Below are positions 36,329 through 44,683 of a stretch of DNA of 64,000 bases, piece after piece. Origin of the DNA: Paraflavitalea devenefica (lineage in GTDB: Bacteria > Bacteroidota > Bacteroidia > Chitinophagales > Chitinophagaceae); assembly GCF_011759375.1 (NCBI RefSeq), contig NZ_JAARML010000001.1, positions 62,001-126,000 on the forward strand. The letters are read 5' to 3'. The notes under the pieces are model-generated. The model saw nothing but the letters and a program-made list of their open reading frames with translations. It was not told the DNA's origin and searched no databases. The translations under genes and the position numbers were made by a program. The number at the start of each line of letters is the position of its first letter. Position 1 is the stretch's first letter.

Positions 36329-37663
36329 TCAGTTGGTGGTCAATAATAAGCGGTCCGATTGCGTAGAACGTATCTTACCGTCCGGGTTGTATTTTTTTAC
36401 AATGTCCTTAAACTCTTGCAGCCTGGGATAACCGGCTTCCAGCACTTCGGGTTTCATACGGGCATCCTTGCTCATGTACAAACGGCCGCCGTATTTCAGC
36501 ACGATCTGGTCCAGCTCATCCAGGAATTCAAAAAGCCCTTTGCGCACCGGTATATCCAGCGCCAGGGTATATCCTTCTTCCGGGAAAGAAATAAGACTTT
36601 CCTGCTTACCAAATACTTTCAGCACGGCCAGGAAAGAACCGATCCCTTTATCACTGATGCGTTGCAGTATCTCGATCAATCCCTGCTTGGCATTCATGGG
36701 TACTACAAACTGGTACTGTATAAAACCCTTCTTGCCATAACCACGGTTCCAGTGCAGGATGGCATCCAGGGGGTAATAGAAAGGTTCATAACCTACCACA
36801 TTGTTGATCTCCTTTTTGAAGTTCTTGCCGTAGTATAAGAAGTTGAATGCTTTTACGGTGAACGTGTTCAACACCCACGAAGGCAGGTTGAAAGGAAATG
36901 TGATCTGCTTCTTCTTAGGCAGCTGCAGCGGGTCTTTACGCTGTTTATCATTCAGGTCATTGATCGTAGCATGTTCGCCTAATATCAGGATACTGCGGCC
37001 AAAACCCTTGCCCTTTTTCAGGCAATCTATCCAGGCCACGGAATAGGTGTAGTGCTTGTATTCTTCAAACAACTGAATGATATGTTCCAGGTTATCAGCC
37101 TTGATCTGCTTTTGTTTAATGCAGGAGGTCTCGATCTTCTTGAGGCGGAATTTCACCCGGCTGATCATGCCTGTTAAGCCCATGCCGCCGCAAGTAGCTT
37201 CAAACAGGTCGGGGTATTGTGTGGGTGAACAGGTAAGTACCCGGCCATCAGCCAGCACAATATCCATCTCCACAATATGATTGGAAAAAGAGCCATCCAC
37301 GTGGTGGTTCTTTCCGTGTACATCACTGCCTACTGCGCCCCCTACGGTGATGAATTTGGTGCCGGGCGTTACCGGCAGGAACCAGCCTTTGGGCACGATC
37401 ACTTCCAGTATCTTGTCCAGTACCAGTCCGCTCTGGCATTCAAACACGCCGTTCTGCACATCGAAGGAGAGTATCTTATCGTATTTGAGGGTGGAAATAG
37501 TTTGTCCGCCCAGGGAGGCATCGCCATAACAGCGGCCATTGCCACGGGGAATAAAGTGGTGGGTATCCTTCACCATTTGCTGCAACTGGTCATCAAAGCT
37601 GAACTGCTGTTCATCACTCTCCATCACGGGGTAATTACCCCAGTTGGCAATTTCTTTTTTCAT
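36329..37663 (-). CDS. FAD-dependent oxidoreductase, DprE1-like
   Basis: A 444-aa member of the vanillyl-alcohol-oxidase fold family, resembling decaprenylphosphoryl-ribose 2-oxidase. FAD-binding segment RGNGRCYGDAS (40-50) and TPGTKFITVGGAVGSDVHGK (99-118) with HGKNHHVDGSFSNHI. Near the C-terminus SFLAVLKVFG, SFPEEGYTLALDIP and GGRLYMSKDAR align by eye with DprE1: Lys399 matches the active-site Lys418 of the M. tuberculosis enzyme, while Ala368 replaces Cys387, the residue attacked by benzothiazinone inhibitors. No signal peptide. It lies 15 bases after the UbiA gene in a tight operon. An L-gulonolactone-oxidase-like role is the main alternative, but context argues against it. Confidence 0.88.
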   Translation of the reverse strand: MKKEIANWGNYPVMESDEQQFSFDDQLQQMVKDTHHFIPRGNGRCYGDASLGGQTISTLKYDKILSFDVQNGVFECQSGLVLDKILEVIVPKGWFLPVTPGTKFITVGGAVGSDVHGKNHHVDGSFSNHIVEMDIVLADGRVLTCSPTQYPDLFEATCGGMGLTGMISRVKFRLKKIETSCIKQKQIKADNLEHIIQLFEEYKHYTYSVAWIDCLKKGKGFGRSILILGEHATINDLNDKQRKDPLQLPKKKQITFPFNLPSWVLNTFTVKAFNFLYYGKNFKKEINNVVGYEPFYYPLDAILHWNRGYGKKGFIQYQFVVPMNAKQGLIEILQRISDKGIGSFLAVLKVFGKQESLISFPEEGYTLALDIPVRKGLFEFLDELDQIVLKYGGRLYMSKDARMKPEVLEAGYPRLQEFKDIVKKYNPDGKIRSTQSDRLLLTTN

Positions 37664-37678
37664 GCGAATAGTCGTTTT

Positions 37679-38581
37679 TTATTTGAAAACAGTGATATCC
37701 TTCAGGTAAAGGATAAAATAAAAACTGGCTATCCATAGAACGAGGGTAAGCTGGATGAAACGGTCTTTGTAAAGGATCTCGGTAGGCGAGCCGGCTCTGT
37801 TGAGCACGAAAGTGATCTGCAAATAGCGCATAATGCCGGCTATTACGAACAGTGATGTATAATATAAACGGTGTCCAAATTCTTTGTATAAAGCGCCCGA
37901 TACCGTGTAATTGATATAGGACACGATCAATATGGCGCAAAAAAGTCCCAGCAGGGTATTGAGGAATTCCAGGCTATAGCCTTTGATGGATTTCCGCATA
38001 TCGGTGCCGGTAGAAACCTTGAGCATCACATCGTCCCGGCGTTTGGCAATGGCCATGAACAGGGCCAGCAGGAAGGTCATAATAATGAGCCATTCTGTGG
38101 TATGGATATCGCCCAGGGCAGCACCGCCCTTCACCCGCAACACAAAACCGGTAGAAACGATGATGATATCCACGATGGATATATTCTTCAATCCAAAACA
38201 GTATCCCAGGTTCAGCAGGTAATATATACCGGTAATAAACAGGAACTTGTACGTATTGTCGAGCAGGGCGCCAATACCCAGGCCGGCCACAGCCAGCAGG
38301 ATACAAATAGCCAGACCTGTTCCTTTCTTTACCTTTCCGGATGCCAGCGGCCGCTTACACTTTTTAGGATGCTTGCGGTCGTCCTCAATATCCCTGTAAT
38401 CGTTAATGATGTAAATACTACTGGCAAGGAAGCTAAAAGCAAAAAAGCCGCCGATCAGCAACAAAAATTGCTCTTTGAACTCCGAAGGGTTAAACAGTTT
38501 ACCTGCAAAGAAAGAGGGGATGAACAGGAAAAGGTTTTTTGCCCAGTCTTTAGGTCGTAATAATTTGATATAATCCCGCAT
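37679..38581 (-). CDS. UbiA-family polyprenyl-phosphate phosphoribosyltransferase-like protein
   Basis: Inner-membrane prenyltransferase-fold protein (300 aa, about eight to nine transmembrane helices). The first Asp-rich motif NDYRDIEDDRKHP at 60-72 followed by KKCKRPLASGK closely matches the DPPR synthase branch (mycobacterial Rv3806c), which couples phosphoribosyl pyrophosphate to decaprenyl phosphate. A second acidic loop follows the YCFGLKN segment. The start at 38581 (MRDYIKLLRPKDWAKN) fits the family N-terminus; an upstream GTG/ATG would add 24 unlikely residues. First gene of the ubiA-dprE1-dprE2-HAD set. A role in quinone or heme synthesis is improbable given these neighbours. Confidence 0.88.
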   Translation of the reverse strand: MRDYIKLLRPKDWAKNLFLFIPSFFAGKLFNPSEFKEQFLLLIGGFFAFSFLASSIYIINDYRDIEDDRKHPKKCKRPLASGKVKKGTGLAICILLAVAGLGIGALLDNTYKFLFITGIYYLLNLGYCFGLKNISIVDIIIVSTGFVLRVKGGAALGDIHTTEWLIIMTFLLALFMAIAKRRDDVMLKVSTGTDMRKSIKGYSLEFLNTLLGLFCAILIVSYINYTVSGALYKEFGHRLYYTSLFVIAGIMRYLQITFVLNRAGSPTEILYKDRFIQLTLVLWIASFYFILYLKDITVFK

Positions 38582-38744
38582 GAAACAGTCAATTCCGGGC
38601 ACAAGATACAGCACAAAAAGCTCTAATGCAAGCCCGAAGCCTATGTGACGCACATGAAATAAAGATTAATTCACGGGCAGGGGGAATTTACCCAATCCCC
38701 ATTAGTAGCGGAAAAACAGCTTTTTATCAACAAAATACAATTAC

Positions 38745-38775
38745 TTGCTATTTATTTTTCCGCTCGCTACTTTCG
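38745..38775 (+). promoter_or_regulatory. candidate promoter of the membrane-protein gene
   Basis: TTG (38745-38747) and TACTTTCG (38768-38775; one mismatch to TAnnTTTG) are 20 bases apart, 47 bases before the ATG. The same divergent region carries ATGTG-ACG-CACAT (38643-38655), a short palindrome nearer the UbiA gene. Confidence 0.55.
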
Positions 38776-38822
38776 CATAACCTTAAACCGGCTTTCGGCG
38801 CCCTACACCATATTCAATCTAC

Positions 38823-40442
38823 ATGAAACGAATTTTATCCTCCGCAGAGATACTGGTCATTGTTATTATTGCAATGATCCCTGTATTTGCCAGCTTCCCC
38901 TATCGTATTAATATCTTTTTATCGTGGGAAGGAGCTTACCGCCTCTACCAGGGGCAGGTACCTTACAAGGATTTCGGCATGCCGGTAGGTTATATGTACT
39001 GGGTGATCCCTGCCTTCTTCTTCAAAATATTCGGTCCCCAGCTTATTACACTGGTCAAGGCGCAGGCTTTTATCAATATCCTGTCCGGACTGGCCTTCCG
39101 CTCTATTTTCAGGAGCCTGGGGGTAGAGCCGGGCATCCGCTTTGCCGCGGTACTGGTATTCTGTCTCTCCTATGTATTCGGTAATTACTGGCCCTGGTAT
39201 AACAATACGGTTATTGCCTATGAGCTCATTGGCCTGGCCTTCCTGATGAAGTACCTCTTTGCTGCCGCCGAAAGCAGGTGGAAATACGTTTACCTGGTGG
39301 CTTCCGGCTTCTTTATATTCTGTTCCTTCTTTACCAAGCAGGATGGCGGCGGACTGGCCCTGCTCATCTGCCTCGCCCTGCTGGGTTATTCGGCCCTTAC
39401 GGAGAAGAAGTGGTTGTCACTGGGCATCTTCATCGGCGCTGTATTGATCACCGGCCTTGCCATGATCCTGCCGGTAACAGGCACCTTCGGTTACTGGTTC
39501 AATCATGGTCAGCCGCCCCATAGCTCCCGCATGTCGATCAGCGATATCATCGGCGACTTCCTCGCCGCTTCCCAGTGGCTGAAGTTCTACCTGTTTATCA
39601 TTGCCCTGCTGTTGCTGGTAGCTGTTAAGAACTGGAAGCAATTCTGGCTGAATAAGCAACAGATGATCTTCACCCTGCTCACGCTGGGTATCCTGGCGCA
39701 GGCGGCTATTTTCCAGGTAACGAGCTATGTGCCGGTAGACAATAATATTTTCTTTCACAGCTTTGCCTTTGTGTTCATCATTTCCCTGTTGTCCCTGCTG
39801 CTGCCCATCCCGTTTGATAGCTGGAAGCCGGTGATCGTTTGTGCCGCCGGCGTACTACTGTGGTGGAGCCACACCTACTGGCGTTATGTACAGCGCTTTG
39901 TATTGAAGGGCGGCGAATCCTATACCACTATGACGCATGAAGGTCATACCTATGCCAATGTGGTGAACCGGAATACATATATGATCGGAATGGATACGAC
40001 CGATATTTCCCTGAATCAATGGCGGGTGCCCAACCTGAAATCGTTTGAAAAGATCATGGTGCCCAACCCCACTGCCGATGGCATCGAGCGCCTGATGAAT
40101 ATGGACCTGGTGAAAAATAACAAGAACCTGAAGGTGCTGAACATGAGTGAGTTGACCCCGCTGGCAGCCGAAATACCCTATACCCTGGAAACCGGCCCGG
40201 AGTACCCGCTCTGGTTCCACAAAGGCGTGGGCATGTTTGACAAGGAAACCAATATGTTCATCAACCGCATTCAAAACAAGCATTACGACCTGGTATTGTT
40301 TGAATACATTCCCTACCTCAATAATTTCTATCCCTTCAAAGTACGGGAAGCCCTGCAGGCCAATTACAAAAAAGTAGATGCGTTTGTAGCCCCCCGCAAG
40401 CCCAGCACCGACGCCTGGGTGGAAGTGTATGTGAAGCCGTAG
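38823..40442 (+). CDS. polytopic membrane protein, GT-C-like
   Basis: A 539-aa protein with about ten transmembrane helices in the first ~370 residues and a soluble C-terminal domain of ~165 residues. The first periplasmic loop (SWEGAYRLYQGQVPYKDFGM) has the acidic/aromatic pattern of GT-C glycosyltransferases, which use polyprenyl-phosphate sugars. No family name can be assigned with confidence. It is divergent from the DprE-like operon with a shared 241-base promoter region. Inference: like the protein encoded at 33626 it is a candidate acceptor-side transferase for the polyprenyl-pentose made by that operon. Confidence 0.65.
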   Translation: MKRILSSAEILVIVIIAMIPVFASFPYRINIFLSWEGAYRLYQGQVPYKDFGMPVGYMYWVIPAFFFKIFGPQLITLVKAQAFINILSGLAFRSIFRSLGVEPGIRFAAVLVFCLSYVFGNYWPWYNNTVIAYELIGLAFLMKYLFAAAESRWKYVYLVASGFFIFCSFFTKQDGGGLALLICLALLGYSALTEKKWLSLGIFIGAVLITGLAMILPVTGTFGYWFNHGQPPHSSRMSISDIIGDFLAASQWLKFYLFIIALLLLVAVKNWKQFWLNKQQMIFTLLTLGILAQAAIFQVTSYVPVDNNIFFHSFAFVFIISLLSLLLPIPFDSWKPVIVCAAGVLLWWSHTYWRYVQRFVLKGGESYTTMTHEGHTYANVVNRNTYMIGMDTTDISLNQWRVPNLKSFEKIMVPNPTADGIERLMNMDLVKNNKNLKVLNMSELTPLAAEIPYTLETGPEYPLWFHKGVGMFDKETNMFINRIQNKHYDLVLFEYIPYLNNFYPFKVREALQANYKKVDAFVAPRKPSTDAWVEVYVKP

Positions 40443-40524
40443 CATACTTTCCATTCCGCTATTATATGCATTTACAGGCTGTTAGGCTGAATACCCCCAG
40501 TATATCCAAAATAAGTTAACCAAC

Positions 40525-40544
40525 ATGTACATACATACTTACAT
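40525..40544. promoter_or_regulatory. candidate GntR operator, site 1
   Basis: ATGTACATACATACTTACAT differs at two positions from the 20-mer at 47564. It ends 6 bases before the -7 element of the isomerase operon and so covers the -33 region, a position suited to repression. Its ends ATGTA/TACAT are complementary. Confidence 0.72.
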
Positions 40545-40550
40545 AATTGA

Positions 40551-40558
40551 TACATTTG
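40551..40558 (+). promoter_or_regulatory. -7 promoter element of the mannose operon
   Basis: TACATTTG is a perfect TAnnTTTG. It lies 73 bases before the TTG start of the isomerase gene; no canonical -33 TTG is visible, which may indicate a regulated promoter. Confidence 0.65.
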
Positions 40559-40631
40559 CAGGACACCAGGCAGGCAAGCGCTTACCAGTTACATATAATG
40601 AATTAAAAACTAATCATTTAACTGAACCCCT

Positions 40632-42407
40632 TTGGAAAAAACGAATTTCAATAAGCATCCGGAAGTAGTTATTCAGAACATGCAAGGATACCAGGGATGG
40701 GAGAATATAACAACAGCCCTTCTGCAACAGCTACGTACCCTCCCCGGCCGCAAGGTCATTTGCATAGATTGTTATCACGGGGTGTTTACCCGGGAAATTG
40801 AACAGGCTTTTGCGGGCATGGCCTGCATTACCGCCTCCTTCCGCAGTTGCGATGCCCTGCTGCCGGAAAACGTGCTGGATGAAAAAGTATACCCCTATGT
40901 AACCGATGACCCTGTTTTTGGCTATATCACCAGCCTGCAAATGGCCGACCTGTTTAATAAGCAAGCCGTTAAAGCCCTGCAGGAGAAGATCAAAGCGATA
41001 CCCGAAGGCATTGTGCTGGTATATGGTACCGGCGCATCGGTGATAACGCCAGCCGCCGAGCTGCTGGTATATGCCGATATGCCCCGTTGGGAGATCCAGC
41101 TTCGCTTTAAAAGGGATGAAGTAGCCAACCTGGGCACTTCCAACTACACAGCCCCCTTCAGCTACCAGTATAAGCGGGCTTTTTTTGTCGACTGGCGGGT
41201 ATGTGATAAGCACAAGGCCGGTCAGATGCAGCAGTGGGACTATGTGCTGGACACTACCATTGCCGGCACCCCTAAAATGATCACCGGTCCTGCATTCAGG
41301 CAGGCATTGCAGCAAACGAACAAGGGCCCCTTCCGGGTAGTACCCTTCTTTGATCCGGGTCCCTGGGGCGGACAATGGCTGAAAGAAAGTTTCGACCTGG
41401 AACGCACAGTGCCCAATTTTGCCTGGGGCTTTGATTGTGTGCCCGAAGAGAACAGCCTGCTGTTCCGTTTTGATAACCTGCAATTTGAAACACCCTCTCT
41501 TAATCTTGTATTTTTCCAGCCGGCAGCCTTGCTGGGCGATAAGGTGTATGAAGCATTCGGGCCTGAATTCCCCATCCGCTTTGATTTCCTGGATACCATG
41601 GAAGGCGGCAACCTGAGCTTACAGGTGCACCCGCTGAAAGCCTATATACGCGATAAATTTGGCATGGCCTATACGCAGGACGAAAGCTATTATTTCCTGC
41701 AAGCCAAAGAAGGCGCTTTTGTATACCTCGGCTTAAAGGAAAAGGTAGTACCGGAGAAGATGTTGCAGGCGCTGGAAACTGCACAAGAAGAAGGCGGGGA
41801 ATTTGATGCCGATGAATATGTAGAAAAATGGACGGTAAAACAACATGACCATGTATTGATCCCTGCCGGTACCGTACATTGTTCCGGCGCCAATAGTGTG
41901 GTACTGGAGATCAGCGCCACCCCTTATATTTTCACCTTTAAGTTGTGGGACTGGGGCCGCATGGGACTGGATGGCAAACCCCGGCCCATATCACTGGAGC
42001 ATGGAAAGAATTCTATCCAGTGGGACCGTACCACCAACTGGACCCGGAAAAATATCATTAATCATATTGAGCCCATCGCTGCCGGTGATGGATGGAAAGA
42101 AGAACGTACCGGCCTGCACAAAGAATCTTTCATTGAAACAAGGAGGCATTGGTTTACCAAAACAGTCACCCACCATACCAATGGCAGTGTGAATGTATTA
42201 AACCTGGTACAAGGGAGGGAAGCGATTGTGGAAAGCCCTACAGGCGCTTTTGCTCCTTTTGTTGTTCACTATGCCGAAACATTTATTGTACCGGCAGCCA
42301 TAGATACTTATACCATACGGCCCTGGGGAGAAGGAGCAGGTACTGAGTGCGCCACGGTCAAAGCCTATGTACGCCCCGAAAACCTGATTGATTACCGGAT
42401 CAACTAA
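40632..42407 (+). CDS. class I mannose-6-phosphate isomerase with N-terminal extension
   Basis: Interconverts mannose-6-phosphate and fructose-6-phosphate. The C-terminal ~300 residues carry the type I zinc site: QVHP at 331-334 in GGNLSLQVHPLK, and IPAGTVHCSG with His416. The first ~230 residues are not part of E. coli ManA (391 aa). They look like a separate alpha/beta domain (KVICIDCYHGV; GIVLVYGTGASVI; DMPRWEIQLRFKRDE) reminiscent of a nucleoside-kinase fold without a P-loop; function unknown. The start is TTG at 40632; an ATG at 40680 would drop 16 residues. First gene of an operon with the sugar porter 9 bases downstream and the ROK gene after it. Confidence 0.87.
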   Translation: MEKTNFNKHPEVVIQNMQGYQGWENITTALLQQLRTLPGRKVICIDCYHGVFTREIEQAFAGMACITASFRSCDALLPENVLDEKVYPYVTDDPVFGYITSLQMADLFNKQAVKALQEKIKAIPEGIVLVYGTGASVITPAAELLVYADMPRWEIQLRFKRDEVANLGTSNYTAPFSYQYKRAFFVDWRVCDKHKAGQMQQWDYVLDTTIAGTPKMITGPAFRQALQQTNKGPFRVVPFFDPGPWGGQWLKESFDLERTVPNFAWGFDCVPEENSLLFRFDNLQFETPSLNLVFFQPAALLGDKVYEAFGPEFPIRFDFLDTMEGGNLSLQVHPLKAYIRDKFGMAYTQDESYYFLQAKEGAFVYLGLKEKVVPEKMLQALETAQEEGGEFDADEYVEKWTVKQHDHVLIPAGTVHCSGANSVVLEISATPYIFTFKLWDWGRMGLDGKPRPISLEHGKNSIQWDRTTNWTRKNIINHIEPIAAGDGWKEERTGLHKESFIETRRHWFTKTVTHHTNGSVNVLNLVQGREAIVESPTGAFAPFVVHYAETFIVPAAIDTYTIRPWGEGAGTECATVKAYVRPENLIDYRIN

Positions 42408-42416
42408 TAACTAACG

Positions 42417-43766
42417 ATGCACAAAAAAGGATTGCAATACGTATATCGCTGTACTTATGTAGCCGCTGTTGGCGGGTTACTATTTGGGTATGATACTGCA
42501 GTGATATCAGGAGCCATAGGATTTATTACCGACAAATACACTTTATCACCTGCACAAACAGGATGGATAGCCTCCTGCGCCCTGATCGGGTGTGTGATCG
42601 GCGCCATGCTGGCCGGGCCGGTGAGTGATGCCATTGGCCGTAAAAAAGTATTGGTGTTCAGTGCCGTGGCTTTTGCGGTATCCTCGCTGGGTATTCTGGT
42701 GCCCTGGGGTCTGAGCGCTTTTGTATTGTTCCGTCTTATCGGCGGTATCGGCATTGGGATTGCCTCCATGATAGCGCCGTTGTACATTTCAGAATTAGCG
42801 CCGGCCGCCATACGCGGCAGGCTGGTATCTATTTACCAGATGGGTATCGTATGTGGTATATTAACGGTGTATTTTGTGAATGCGGGCATTGCCGGACTGC
42901 ATACAGCCGAATGGAATATTGACACAGGCTGGCGCTGGATGTTTGGCAGTGGCCTGCTGCCTTCTATATTATTTCTTGTGCTGCTTATCATCGTACCCGA
43001 AAGCCCGCGCTGGCTGGCTGGCCGCGAACGGTTATTGGAAGCAGGTACGATATTGGACAGGATCAACGGCGCCGCCAAAGCAAAAGAGGAATTACAGGCC
43101 ATACGTGATGACCTTTCCACGAAAGAAAACAATTTTGCCGACCTGCTATCGCCTGCTATGCGCAAGCGTTTACTGATCGGCATTATACTGGCTATCTTCT
43201 CGCAGGTGACCGGCATGAATGCCATCCTGTATTATGCACCGGAGATCTTCAAGTCTACCGGCGATGGTGCTTCTTCTGCCATGCTGCAAACCGTCCTGAT
43301 CGGTATTATTAATTTATTGTTCACACTGGTCGCTATCCGTTATGCCGACCAGTGGGGCCGACGCAAACTATTATTGATCGGCTCGGGTGGCATGGCCCTG
43401 TGCCTGGCCATTATAGGCACTGTGTTTTATTACAAGGCGGTAGGCAGTTACCTGATATTGGTAGCCATCCTTGCTTACATCGCCTGCTTTGCGGTATCAC
43501 TGGGGCCGATGACATTTGTAGTAGTATCAGAAATATTTCCTACAGCGATGCGGGGCAAGGCGATGAGTGTATGCATATTCTTCCTGTGGGCGGCCGTATA
43601 CCTCGTTTCCCAAACCTTCCCTATGCTGCAGGCAGCTATCGGTGAAGCCCCTACCTTCTGGATCTACATGAGCATGTCGGTACTATGCTATGTATTTGTA
43701 TGGAAGATGGTGCCCGAAACAAAAGGGAAAACACTGGAAGAGATTGGCGCCTCCCTGAAGCAATAG
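42417..43766 (+). CDS. sugar porter family MFS transporter
   Basis: A 449-aa sugar:proton symporter-type permease with 12 transmembrane helices. Sugar-porter signatures: GYDTAVISGAIGF in helix 1, DAIGRKKVLV after helix 2, the PESPRWL motif before the central loop, QVTGMNAILYYAPEIF in helix 7 (sugar-binding QxxGxNxxxYY), DQWGRRKLL, and PETKGKTLEEI at the C-terminus. Closest in pattern to XylE/GalP-like bacterial porters. Its place between a phosphomannose isomerase and a ROK kinase suggests import of mannose or a related hexose; the specificity is an inference. Confidence 0.92.
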   Translation: MHKKGLQYVYRCTYVAAVGGLLFGYDTAVISGAIGFITDKYTLSPAQTGWIASCALIGCVIGAMLAGPVSDAIGRKKVLVFSAVAFAVSSLGILVPWGLSAFVLFRLIGGIGIGIASMIAPLYISELAPAAIRGRLVSIYQMGIVCGILTVYFVNAGIAGLHTAEWNIDTGWRWMFGSGLLPSILFLVLLIIVPESPRWLAGRERLLEAGTILDRINGAAKAKEELQAIRDDLSTKENNFADLLSPAMRKRLLIGIILAIFSQVTGMNAILYYAPEIFKSTGDGASSAMLQTVLIGIINLLFTLVAIRYADQWGRRKLLLIGSGGMALCLAIIGTVFYYKAVGSYLILVAILAYIACFAVSLGPMTFVVVSEIFPTAMRGKAMSVCIFFLWAAVYLVSQTFPMLQAAIGEAPTFWIYMSMSVLCYVFVWKMVPETKGKTLEEIGASLKQ

Positions 43767-43825
43767 TTAGCTACACATCATCAGCGTAGTTACAGGGCCA
43801 ACTCAAATAACGATTAACCATTATC

Positions 43826-44677
43826 ATGGCAGTCAAAACAGTAGTGGGGGTGGATGTCGGCGGCTCGCATGTAACAGCCTGCCGGGCCGACCTGCATACG
43901 ATGACAATTATACCAGGCAGTACCTGCCGTTATACCATAAACCCGGCAGCCTCTCCGGAGGAGATACTGGACGTGTTGTCGCTCACGGTCCGGGAAAGCC
44001 TTGCTCATGCTACAACTGCTGAGCTTTACCTGGGGATGGCTATGCCCGGGCCTTTTGATTACGAGCAGGGCATTAGCTATATCAATGGACTGGGAAAATA
44101 TGAGTCGCTGTATGGATTGAATGTAAAGACGATGCTGGCAGAGCGGCTGAACATCGTCCCTGCACAGATCAGGATGATGAATGATGCTACGGCTTTCCTG
44201 CTGGGAGAAGTATGCGATAATGAAGTATTGCGCCGCCAGCGGGTAGCCGGTATTACCTTGGGTACCGGACTGGGATCAGCCTGGTATCATAATGATCAGA
44301 CTTATCCGGGAGCCTTGTATAAATTACCTTACCTCGATGGCATGGCAGAGGACTATATTTCCACCCGGTGGTTCCTGCAGCAATACAGCGGTACGGTGAG
44401 CGGCGTTCGGGAACTGGCCGGCAAGTATTCCACAGAGTCCGAAGTTCGCGACCTGTTTACCACATTTGGTGAACACCTCGCCAACATATTATTACTACAA
44501 TTCCCACCGGGCAGCCAGGATGTATTGATCATTGGCGGCAATATTGCCCGTGCCTGGCACCTGTTCATTCCGCCCATGCAGGCTTTATTGGAAAGCAATG
44601 GTTCTACCATGCAGGTATTGCCGGCGCAAAAAGGAGAACAGGCGCCTGTATTGGGAGCTGCAGCGCTTTGGCAATAA
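43826..44677 (+). CDS. ROK family sugar kinase-like protein
   Basis: A 283-aa ROK protein. ATP phosphate-binding motif DVGGSH at 10-15, the sugar/catalytic segment MMNDATAFLLGE with probable base Asp120, and GTGLGSA as the second phosphate motif. The zinc-binding CxCGxxGCxE motif of most ROK kinases is absent; the corresponding stretch reads YPGALYKLPYLDGMAEDYIS. No DNA-binding domain, so it is not a ROK repressor. In this operon it would phosphorylate imported mannose to mannose-6-phosphate for the isomerase (inference). It ends 6 bases from the convergent alpha-mannosidase gene. Confidence 0.87.
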   Translation: MAVKTVVGVDVGGSHVTACRADLHTMTIIPGSTCRYTINPAASPEEILDVLSLTVRESLAHATTAELYLGMAMPGPFDYEQGISYINGLGKYESLYGLNVKTMLAERLNIVPAQIRMMNDATAFLLGEVCDNEVLRRQRVAGITLGTGLGSAWYHNDQTYPGALYKLPYLDGMAEDYISTRWFLQQYSGTVSGVRELAGKYSTESEVRDLFTTFGEHLANILLLQFPPGSQDVLIIGGNIARAWHLFIPPMQALLESNGSTMQVLPAQKGEQAPVLGAAALWQ

Positions 44678-44683
44678 TCTTCG

